A stretch of DNA of 64,000 nt from Planctomycetaceae bacterium (GTDB lineage: Bacteria > Planctomycetota > Planctomycetia > Planctomycetales > Planctomycetaceae): contig JAKFWA010000035.1 of assembly GCA_021732995.1 (NCBI GenBank), positions 1-64,000 of the forward strand, given 5' to 3'. The position numbers and the translations under genes were made by a program. The stretch's first letter is position 1. Every line of letters begins with the position of its first letter. The notes beneath the pieces are model-generated. The model was not told where the DNA came from. It made no database searches and saw only the letters and a list, made by a program, of their open reading frames with translations. Of this stretch, positions 36,501-43,119 are shown one piece after another.

Positions 36501-38317
36501 CAAACAAAGCGAAGATTGCAGCCTCGCTCTTGGCTCACGCCGAAGACGCTGACGATCACAATCTGCCCATCATGTATTGGTACGCGGTTGAACCGCTCGT
36601 TGGTGCTGATCCGCAACGAGCCATGCAGCTCGCGCGGGTATCAAAGATCCCGCTCGTGACGAAGTTCATCTATCGGCGCGCGGCATCGGAAGACGGTTCA
36701 CTGGGCGCACTGCTTGCGGAACTCGGAACGGTCAAAGACGAAGCGACACAACGGCTCATGCTGGATGAGATCGTGGCCGTCGTGAAGAACCGAGGTCAGC
36801 TTGCGATGCCTGAAGGCTGGCCGGGAATCTACGAAAAGCTCGCGAAACATGAGGCTGCGGATGTCAGGCAGAAGGCTCAATTCATCACCGTGAAGTTTGG
36901 TGACAAGTCCATCTTCCCCGCTCTGCGCGGCATTGTGGGTGATTCAAAAGCGGACGTGGATTCACGACTGCAGGCTTTGGACGCCCTCGTGACCGGCAAG
37001 GACACTGAGCTTCCCAAGCTGCTGCAAGGCTTGCTGGCCGATGCTGCGGTCCGACGCCCCGTGTTGCGAGCACTGGCTCAGGTTCAAGACGCTGCGACGG
37101 CGCCCGCGATTCTGTCGAGCTACAAGACTTTCAATGACGACGAGAAGCAAGACGCGATCACAACCTTGGCCGCTCGCCCACAGACAGCCTTGGCGCTGCT
37201 GGAGTCCATCGAGAGTAAAAAAATTCCGCGCACGGACCTGTCGGCGTTCACCGTCGGCCAGATGTTGCGGCTCAAGAACGATGATCTCACCAAACGGCTG
37301 ACCGAAGTCTGGGGCGCGATTCGTTCCACCGCGGACGACAAGCAGAAGTTGATCACTGAGTTCAAACCGAAGTTCCGGGCCTCGCTGCTGGGCGCGGCGG
37401 ACTTGTCTAATGGCCGAGCCGTTTACACGAAGACGTGCGCGAAGTGCCACAAACTCTTCGGCGAAGGCGGCAAGATCGGTCCCGAAATCACCGGATCTAA
37501 CCGCGCGAACATCGACTACATCCTGGAGAACATTCTCGATCCGAGTGCCGTCATCGGTCGTGACTATCAGATGACGTTGTTGGAGCTGAAGGACGGCCGC
37601 GTGATCTCGGGTCTCATTAGGGAAGAGAATGATTCGGCGCTCGTTGTGCAGACCGTCAACGAAGTGGTGACGGTCCCGAAGTCCGACATCGAGACCCGTG
37701 CCGTGCAGCCGATCTCGATGATGCCCGAAGGCCAGTTGCAACAACTGAAGCCCGATGATCAACGCGACTTGATCGCGTACTTGGCAAGTCCCTCGCAGGT
37801 GCCGATGCCGGGCGAAGGCCCCGTGATGAACTCCAAAACGAAGCGCATCTCCGGTGCGCTCGAAGGCGAGTCCCTCAAGATCCTCAGCAAGACCGGCGGA
37901 GCCGCGGGTGCTCAGGGCATGGGCGGTTTCACCAACGCTCGTAATCAATGGAGCGGCGAGCAACTCTGGTGGACCGGCGGCAAACCCGGCGACAAGCTGG
38001 TCTTCGAACTGCCCGTCAAAGACGACGGTGACTACGAAGTCTTCATCGGAGTGACGAAAGCCCGCGACTACGGCATCGTCCAACTCTCCATCGACGACAA
38101 GTCTGCCGGAGCCCCCTTTGACGGTTTCAACTCCCCCGAAGTCATCCATTCCGGCCCCATCACCCTTGGCACCCACTCCCTGAAAGCCGGCAACCACAAA
38201 CTCACCGTCGAAGTCAAAGGCACAAACCCGAAGGCCGTGCCCGCGCACATGTTCGGCCTCGACTATGTGTACCTCGCCAAGAAGGTCTCTGAAACAAGCT
38301 CAAGCTCCACAAAGTGA
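33533..38317 (+). CDS. PVC-type membrane-bound dehydrogenase, FG-GAP/HEAT/cytochrome c fusion
   Basis: A 1594-residue exported protein. The ATG at 33533 starts a signal peptide (MLVRLLALVVAMLICWPFSI) and has GGAG 5 nt upstream. Residues about 45-395 form an FG-GAP/VCBS propeller with repeated D-x-[DN]-x-D-G loops (VGDFNKDGKTD, VGDVNGDGKAD, DLADVDGDGIKD). About 440-860 is the membrane-bound-dehydrogenase propeller (EGFKVQLAAGEPLVHQP, IYRVTYGDRKPERVD). Alpha-helical HEAT-like repeats cover about 880-1290. A c-type haem site CAKCH lies at 1302-1306 inside a 'PVC-type haem-binding' domain ending DQRDLIAYLASP. About 1432-1590 is a beta-sandwich of carbohydrate-binding type (LSIDDKSAGAPFDGFN). Substrate and electron acceptor are unknown. 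It stands alone, divergent from nusA. Confidence 0.92.
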   Translation: MLVRLLALVVAMLICWPFSIKAADEFTLSHWHTTRLSDVFFSEGAGVGDFNKDGKTDIMAGPFWYEGPEFKKSHVYYPPKPFDPKGYSDNFFAYSQDFSGDGWDDILIIGFPGVDASWFENPAGKEGMWVRHKILEPVDNESPTYVDITGDGQREIVCSSNGYFGFAGPDPKDARQPWKFRRISPEGAGGKFTHGLGVGDVNGDGKADLLEKNGWWEQPAAIDGDPVWKKHAFQFAGPGGAQMYAYDFDGDGDNDVLTSLAAHGHGLTWYENRRNDPTVDTKDGAVAFKKHDIMGATPDKNRYGLVFSQLHAIDLADVDGDGIKDIVTGKRYWAHGPNGDPDPGAPPVIYWFRTTRLKDKTVDFVPHLIHDDSGVGVEVKIVDVSNDGVPDVVVGNKKGAFFHIQHRMKVTRAEWDAAQPMPRDHAAKASGNGLPPNEGLTPQEAAKAMTVPEGFKVQLAAGEPLVHQPVAFAFDERGRIWFAEAHTYPERAPEGEGNDKIVILEDKDLDGTFETRKVFIDGLNLVSGLEVGFGGVWVGAAPYLMFIPDRNKDDIPDGVPMKAEPTPGLQFPKDVPPGATVLLDGLGWQDTHETINGFIWGPDGWLYGCHGVFTHSKVGKPGTADKDRVPMNAAVWRYHPIRHQFEIFAHGASNQWGVDFNEHGQAFITACVIPHLYHVIQGGRYQRQAGQHFNPYTFDDIKTIADHAHYAGNLADHAWWGRNEAVAHNDTHSAGGGHAHAGAMIYLGDNWPARYRNTLFMANIHGNRVNNDVLKPRGSGYVGSHGNDLLFANDRWFRAINLKTGPDGAVYVIDWYDKNACHRRQPEIWDRTNGRIYRVTYGDRKPERVDLSKLNNDELAALHSHRNEWQVRMARKVLQERSATPSSGVAGVPLNERLETLAQSTDVAQQLRALWTLHAVGALKPEHLAKLLSATGPNSEHLRVWALKLDAEDVQLSEAVAAGAEVLAAKDSSPIVRLAIASALQRTNSANKAKIAASLLAHAEDADDHNLPIMYWYAVEPLVGADPQRAMQLARVSKIPLVTKFIYRRAASEDGSLGALLAELGTVKDEATQRLMLDEIVAVVKNRGQLAMPEGWPGIYEKLAKHEAADVRQKAQFITVKFGDKSIFPALRGIVGDSKADVDSRLQALDALVTGKDTELPKLLQGLLADAAVRRPVLRALAQVQDAATAPAILSSYKTFNDDEKQDAITTLAARPQTALALLESIESKKIPRTDLSAFTVGQMLRLKNDDLTKRLTEVWGAIRSTADDKQKLITEFKPKFRASLLGAADLSNGRAVYTKTCAKCHKLFGEGGKIGPEITGSNRANIDYILENILDPSAVIGRDYQMTLLELKDGRVISGLIREENDSALVVQTVNEVVTVPKSDIETRAVQPISMMPEGQLQQLKPDDQRDLIAYLASPSQVPMPGEGPVMNSKTKRISGALEGESLKILSKTGGAAGAQGMGGFTNARNQWSGEQLWWTGGKPGDKLVFELPVKDDGDYEVFIGVTKARDYGIVQLSIDDKSAGAPFDGFNSPEVIHSGPITLGTHSLKAGNHKLTVEVKGTNPKAVPAHMFGLDYVYLAKKVSETSSSSTK

Positions 38318-38407
38318 TCGTAACGCGGCAGTCTTAGGCTGCTCTGTGAAGCGCTTCCACCTTGCGTGCTGGTTGCTTCGGCGGGTGGACTGGGATCGGA
38401 GATCTGA

Positions 38408-38632
38408 ATGTTTGGCCTGGTGAACCTGGTGATGATCGGTTTATTGGTGTGCCACTTGGGTCACTTCCTGGTAACTGGAAAATACTACGATCGGAGGTGG
38501 CGCCTTCAGCGACCTGAAAGCTTCGGCGAAGGCGTAATGCTCGTCGTCTTGGAGCTATGGGTGATCTCCATGCTCCCTAGAATTGCGATTGACCGTTGGT
38601 CTGATCCGGGGCACTGGAAATGGGCATTGTGA
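38408..38632 (+). CDS. Small two-TM membrane protein
   Basis: A 74-residue protein with two predicted membrane helices, MFGLVNLVMIGLLVCHLGHF and GVMLVVLELWVISMLPRIAI. GGAG sits 6 nt before the ATG. Its last 13 nt overlap the start of the next gene in another frame, which suggests translational coupling. I do not recognise a family. Confidence 0.6.
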   Translation: MFGLVNLVMIGLLVCHLGHFLVTGKYYDRRWRLQRPESFGEGVMLVVLELWVISMLPRIAIDRWSDPGHWKWAL

Positions 38633-39273
38633 ACCAAAACGAACAATCAGAACCAGAATCCAACTCTCTGATGTCTGTGCAGGAACGCTTGATCGTTATT
38701 GGTATTATCTCAACGCAGGTAGCAGTAGTGGCCCCTGCAGTGATCGCCACTGCGGATATACAAGCTCCTTATGAGGCAGGATCCTGGCAGCATTGGTTAA
38801 TGGAGAATCGCTGGTTTGTGCCTGTGTTCCCATTCCTGACCGTCGGCATATCTGGCCTCATTATTTACGTATTGAGCCGTGTATTGCCGGCATCGATTAC
38901 GAGGCACTATCGCTGGAAGTCGCCACCGACGCCTGAGCGTGAGCCAATACTGCGCGACACATCTCGCCCGGCAATCCTGAGTGGAATCCTGGCCCCAATC
39001 GCCTCCGCAGTACTCATAGTAGGGGCATCGCACGTTCGAGAAGATCGTCGGACAAGGCGCCCAGTTGTGACATGGGAAGGTCCCTTGGCAGATTACATTC
39101 AGTGGGTTGGCTACTTGGGATGGGGCCTGTCTTTTGCCGCCGTCGCCTGCGGTTTCTTTGCTCTAGGTGGATGCAGAAGCAAATTCAATTGGCTAGGCGC
39201 AGTAGGTATGGCGATCGGATTCCTGAACTTTCTGGGCAGTTGTCTCTTCTTTGGGGTCGTGTACGAGGACTGA
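38620..39273 (+). CDS. Multi-TM membrane protein of unknown function
   Basis: A 217-residue protein with about five membrane segments, at roughly 22-45, 65-90, 117-137, 158-183 and 190-215. The N-terminal 20 residues are hydrophilic. Short charged loops contain ASHVREDRRTRR. The start overlaps the preceding gene; an upstream GGGG 8 nt away may act as a ribosome site. No domain was recognised. It is likely cotranscribed with the upstream small membrane gene. Confidence 0.6.
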   Translation: MGIVNQNEQSEPESNSLMSVQERLIVIGIISTQVAVVAPAVIATADIQAPYEAGSWQHWLMENRWFVPVFPFLTVGISGLIIYVLSRVLPASITRHYRWKSPPTPEREPILRDTSRPAILSGILAPIASAVLIVGASHVREDRRTRRPVVTWEGPLADYIQWVGYLGWGLSFAAVACGFFALGGCRSKFNWLGAVGMAIGFLNFLGSCLFFGVVYED

Positions 39274-39343
39274 CGAGTGCCGCCGTGGTTTGCTCGTTGC
39301 CAAGCTTTGCTCTGGATCGCGTAAGCAAGCACATTGAGGCTGC

Positions 39344-40285
39344 GTGAATGCGATGACTTTCTTTCTCAACGCAGTGATTCGTGCCATCAAGTCGAATGAT
39401 GTGGAAAGCCTCGTTGCGGCGTTCCCTCGGCTCGAAAGCGTTAATGCGCGAATTGATCGCGACGAATCGTTGCTCCATCTGGCGGCGAGGTTTGGCAACC
39501 ATCACGCCGTCGCGTTGTTGGTGGAGCGGCAGGCGGACATTGAGTCGCTGAACCTAAAGGGCCACTCACCTCTGATGGTGGCTGTCGAGGCAGGGCATGC
39601 CGACGTTGTCCGGATGTTGCTTCAAGCGGGTGCTCGGATGTCATACTCGATTCCACGTTTCCGAACCGAGGCTGAACGTCGCGAGGCTGTCCGACGCCGT
39701 GACGAATTGAGGCAAGAGCTTAAATCCGAAGACGAGCGAGCGAAGCTGGCGAGGGTGCTGGACATCATTCTTCCAAAGCTCAATCAACCTGACGAGGAGT
39801 TTCTTCGCGAACAGACGGTCGAGATTAATACGGTCGATTGCTGCTATGACTTCACGGTTCTCAAGGTATTGATCGAAGAGTTCCGCGTGGATCCGAATCA
39901 CGACGGATTTGGCAGCGGTTCGCTGCTGTGGCGATTCGCTGACGCCAGCGATCTAGAAGCTGTTCGGTTGCTGGCGTCGCACGGCGCCAAAGTTGATGGA
40001 TGTGGGGACAGCCAAACTGCACTATTCGCGGCTGTGCGAAACGACCATCTGGAAATGATTCGCTTGCTGCTGGCAGCGGGAGCTGATGTCAATCATCGCG
40101 ACTGCGACGACTGCGTGCCGCTGGGGAGTTGTCGAAGCGTTGCTGCGGTTCAACTGCTCCTCGACCACGGTGCCGATCCAACGCTTCGCGATGCGTACGA
40201 TCGTCCCTGTTGGGCATTCATTCTTGATCCAGCGACTCGGCAGTTGCTCGAAACAATCGCGGGGTCTGCCCAGGAATTGCCGTGA
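39344..40285 (+). CDS. Ankyrin-repeat protein
   Basis: A 313-residue cytoplasmic protein without signal peptide. Ankyrin repeats appear as DESLLHLAARFGNHHAVALL, KGHSPLMVAVEAGHADVVRM and SQTALFAAVRNDHLEMIRLL, plus two weaker copies; a charged helical insertion (about 110-155, RREAVRRRDELRQELKSEDE) breaks the array. Start is either GTG 39344, with GAGG 4 nt upstream, or ATG 39353. Repeats of this kind mediate protein binding; the partner is unknown. It lies 70 nt after the membrane gene and 86 nt before the methyltransferase gene. Confidence 0.85.
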   Translation: MNAMTFFLNAVIRAIKSNDVESLVAAFPRLESVNARIDRDESLLHLAARFGNHHAVALLVERQADIESLNLKGHSPLMVAVEAGHADVVRMLLQAGARMSYSIPRFRTEAERREAVRRRDELRQELKSEDERAKLARVLDIILPKLNQPDEEFLREQTVEINTVDCCYDFTVLKVLIEEFRVDPNHDGFGSGSLLWRFADASDLEAVRLLASHGAKVDGCGDSQTALFAAVRNDHLEMIRLLLAAGADVNHRDCDDCVPLGSCRSVAAVQLLLDHGADPTLRDAYDRPCWAFILDPATRQLLETIAGSAQELP

Positions 40286-40371
40286 CGGTCTTGGTATCCT
40301 ACTGCTCGTATTCAAATGACAGACATTGGAAACGAGCGAGTTCTTGTTCTGGCAAGTGTCGAGGATGTCGC

Positions 40372-41595
40372 ATGAGGACGGGCAAGCTTCGAACGTGTTG
40401 GATTGTGGTCATCGGCTTGTTGGGCGGTCTGTGCGCGGACGCGGCCGATGACAAGTTTCAGGATGAGCGCGCCAAGATGGTGCATGAGGCTCTCGTGCGG
40501 GAGGGCATCACCAACAAGCGGGTGATCGAATCGATGGGGCAGGTGCCGCGGCATGAGTTTGTGCCGGGGCCGCAGCAGAAACAGGCCTATGTCGATGTCG
40601 CTCTGCCGATCGGTTACCAGCAGACGATCTCGCCGCCGTTTGTGGTGGGCTACATGACTGAGACGCTGGACCCACAGCCCGGAGACAAGGTGCTCGAGAT
40701 CGGTACGGGCAGCGGTTACCAGGCGGCGGTGCTCTCAGGGCTGGTCAAAGAAGTTTACTCGATTGAGATCGTGGGCCCGCTGGGGCGTGAGGCTGAGAAG
40801 CGGCTCAAGAAATTGAAATACGACAACGTCTTCTGCAAAGTCGGAGACGGTTACCTCGGATGGCCGGAGCATGCGCCGTTCGACAAAATCATCGTCACGT
40901 GTTCGCCGGAAAAGGTTCCTCAGCCGCTCGTCGATCAACTGCGTGAGGGCGGCCGACTGCTCATCCCGCTGGGAGAACGCTACCAGCAGGTGTTCTATCT
41001 CTATGAGAAGCAGGGCGGACAACTGAAGCAGACCAAGCTGATTCCAACCCTGTTCGTGCCGATGACCGGGAAGTCCGAAGACCTGCGCGAGGTGAAGCCC
41101 GACCCGGCGAACCCGAAGATCCTCAACGGCAGCTTCGAGAAGGACGAGAACAAGGACGACCGCGCCGATAACTGGCATCACCAGCGGCAGATGGAACGTA
41201 TCAAGGACGATTCCCGCGATGGGGATTATGTCGCTGAGTTCCAGAACGAGGAACCGGGGCGGATCGCTCAAGTGCTGCAGGGGCTGGCGATCGATGGTCG
41301 CAAGGTGGCGTCCATCAACGTGTCGTTGGACCTGAAGATCGAGGCGGTGCAGGCGGGGCCGACGGTTCAGGATCGACCTTCGCTGATTATCCACTTCTAT
41401 GATTCAGTCCGTCGTCCCATGGGCGACGCGATGCTCGGGCCTTATTTGCGTCGGCAGGACTGGGAACGCGTCGGTCGCAAGATCGAGATTCCGAAGGACG
41501 CCCGCGAGGCCATCGTGCGCATCGGGCTGAACGGGGCGACGGGCAAGATGTGGGTGGACAACGTCAAACTGACGTTTGTGCCGCGCGCTCCTTAG
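40372..41595 (+). CDS. pcm: Exported protein-L-isoaspartate O-methyltransferase with C-terminal beta-sandwich
   Basis: A 407-residue protein. The methyltransferase part repairs isoaspartyl residues using SAM; here it follows a signal peptide (MRTGKLRTCWIVVIGLLGGL then CADA). Motifs are QQTISPPFVVGYMTETL, VLEIGTGSGYQAAVLSGL and VYSIEIVGPL. After about residue 230 comes an extra domain, beginning LNGSFEKDENKDDRADNWHH, with beta-sandwich character like family 4/9 carbohydrate-binding modules and ending VDNVKLTFVP. I chose the ATG at 40372 since GAGG lies 7 nt upstream and the signal begins there; the open frame starts at 40282. An exported PCMT would act on periplasmic or surface proteins but needs SAM there, which is puzzling. 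Confidence 0.88.
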   Translation: MRTGKLRTCWIVVIGLLGGLCADAADDKFQDERAKMVHEALVREGITNKRVIESMGQVPRHEFVPGPQQKQAYVDVALPIGYQQTISPPFVVGYMTETLDPQPGDKVLEIGTGSGYQAAVLSGLVKEVYSIEIVGPLGREAEKRLKKLKYDNVFCKVGDGYLGWPEHAPFDKIIVTCSPEKVPQPLVDQLREGGRLLIPLGERYQQVFYLYEKQGGQLKQTKLIPTLFVPMTGKSEDLREVKPDPANPKILNGSFEKDENKDDRADNWHHQRQMERIKDDSRDGDYVAEFQNEEPGRIAQVLQGLAIDGRKVASINVSLDLKIEAVQAGPTVQDRPSLIIHFYDSVRRPMGDAMLGPYLRRQDWERVGRKIEIPKDAREAIVRIGLNGATGKMWVDNVKLTFVPRAP

Positions 41596-41674
41596 CGAGA
41601 ATGGTTGTCGCCGTCGTAAGATGGGTCGCCTGCGGGTGCTCAGACCGAGTGCCCGCTCCCTCACAGGAAGACAA

Positions 41675-42532
41675 ATGCTTGGATGGCGCCTGCTGGTTTC
41701 CGCGGTTCTGATACCGCTGCTGATCGGAATCTTCATGCTGGACCAGCAGGCGGGGAAATCCGCTCCGTACCTGCTGGGACTCTGTCTGCTACTGGCCGTG
41801 CGAGCGAACTACGAACTCGTGACCTTGCTGCGGACGCGATCATTCGAACCCGGTTACCTGCTGACCACACTTTGCAGTTGCGCGATCGTCTACGCGGGTT
41901 GGTTCAGTCACGGAGAGCACGGGCTGGAATCGGCCATGCTGGCCTTTGCTTTGTCGGTCCTGCTGCTGTTTCTGAAGGCGTGCGTGCTGTATCGCCAGCC
42001 CGGCAAGAATATGGAAACCCTGAGCGCCGAGCTGCTGTGCATCACGTATGTCGGTGTTTTGACAGCAGTTACGATGCAGCTCCGATGGATGAACGGAGCT
42101 GCTGCGGGTTACTTCGCTCTGGCCTCCGTGGTCATCGGTCCGAAGAGCGGCGACATCGGCGGCTACACGCTGGGACGCCTCTTTGGCCGCAAGAAGATGG
42201 TGCCGCTGCTCAGTCCAGGAAAGACCTGGATGGGCGGATTCGGAGCAATCCTCGGAGCCTGCGGCGGATGCTGGCTCTGGCTGAACTACGGGCCGCGCCT
42301 GTTCGACTCGGGAGCCCAATGGGCCGCGCTGCCGACGTGGTGGATCCTGCTGTTCGGCGTCTCGATGGGGTTGGTGGGGCTGATCGGCGACCTGGCGGAA
42401 TCACTCATCAAGCGGGACGTGGGAGCCAAGGATGCGGCTGCGTTGATGCCTGGCTTCGGGGGACTGCTGGACCTCCTGGACAGCATTCTGTACTCAGGAC
42501 CAGTCGCGCTCTTGCTCTGGAAGCTGCTGTAA
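41675..42532 (+). CDS. cdsA: Phosphatidate cytidylyltransferase
   Basis: A 285-residue inner-membrane enzyme that makes CDP-diacylglycerol from phosphatidic acid and CTP. About seven membrane helices are visible. The C-terminal region holds GPKSGDIGGYTLGRLFGRKK, LSPGKTWMGG, GDLAESLIKRD and KDAAALMPGFGGLLD. In the usual signature the last part is P-G-H-G-G-x-x-D-R-x-D; here His and Arg are replaced (PGFGGLLDLLD). The change resembles what I recall in other planctomycete copies, so it may be a group feature. AGGA 6 nt before the ATG at 41675 supports this start; the frame is open to 41576, within the end of the methyltransferase gene. Confidence 0.9.
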   Translation: MLGWRLLVSAVLIPLLIGIFMLDQQAGKSAPYLLGLCLLLAVRANYELVTLLRTRSFEPGYLLTTLCSCAIVYAGWFSHGEHGLESAMLAFALSVLLLFLKACVLYRQPGKNMETLSAELLCITYVGVLTAVTMQLRWMNGAAAGYFALASVVIGPKSGDIGGYTLGRLFGRKKMVPLLSPGKTWMGGFGAILGACGGCWLWLNYGPRLFDSGAQWAALPTWWILLFGVSMGLVGLIGDLAESLIKRDVGAKDAAALMPGFGGLLDLLDSILYSGPVALLLWKLL

Positions 42533-43119
42533 CCCCGAACTGGAAGCTGCTTGAAACCTCTGTCGCCTGAGGTGGGCTTCGCGTGAAAACACCCTTCAGA
42601 TCAGCGGCGTTCTCGGCCTGAACGCCCCGTGGAAGGTTCAATTCGCAGCTCCCAAACTGTCAAACGCGATCACGGCATTGAGATTGATGGCAATCTGCCC
42701 CAAAATTCGCGCTGACTCAAGTTCTGCATTGCGAATACGTTACCTGCTCTCACGTGAGTAACCACTATTTTCGGCTTATCCGTTTGGCTTGGACGTGGGT
42801 GGCAGAATCGCTGGCGACGGCGTTCGAACCATCCTCGGACTAACGGTCATACGCTGCCGGAATCGCGGAACTTAAGCGTGCGGGTTCTGATCTCATTCGG
42901 GTTCGGTTCTCACTGATTCCGATGAGATTGAGATTGGTGCCGGTAGGGTAGGGCGGCGAAGCTGTTTCGTGCGCGCAAACGCTAACGGCGATTGATGAAT
43001 CGGTTTCTGTTCGGTTGAGTTTGTTTGCTGCGTCAGTTGTTCGATTTGAATAATTCGCCAGCAGTCCACGCCACCCTTTCTCGGCCTGACGCGACGCCAG
43101 TTGGTGTCAGACGAGATGC
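42533..43119. other. Long intergenic region before the giant gene
   Basis: About 590 bases without a coding frame I believe in. It should carry the promoter of the 18-kb gene. The best pair is TTGCTG at 43025-43030 and AATAAT at 43049-43054, 18 nt apart, which is weak. I see no tRNA and no strong hairpin. Confidence 0.5.

Noticed and set aside
36962-38248. 428-codon open frame antisense to the PVC dehydrogenase gene
   Set aside because: It lies opposite a well-supported gene, its translation has no recognisable domain, and such long antisense frames are common in GC-rich coding DNA.
38318-38407. Possible terminator after the PVC dehydrogenase gene
   Set aside because: Only a 4-bp stem (GCAG/CTGC) and no T run.
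42800-42860. GTTCGAACC-like T-loop motif suggesting a tRNA
   Set aside because: The flanking bases do not form a T stem and no acceptor or anticodon arms can be drawn.
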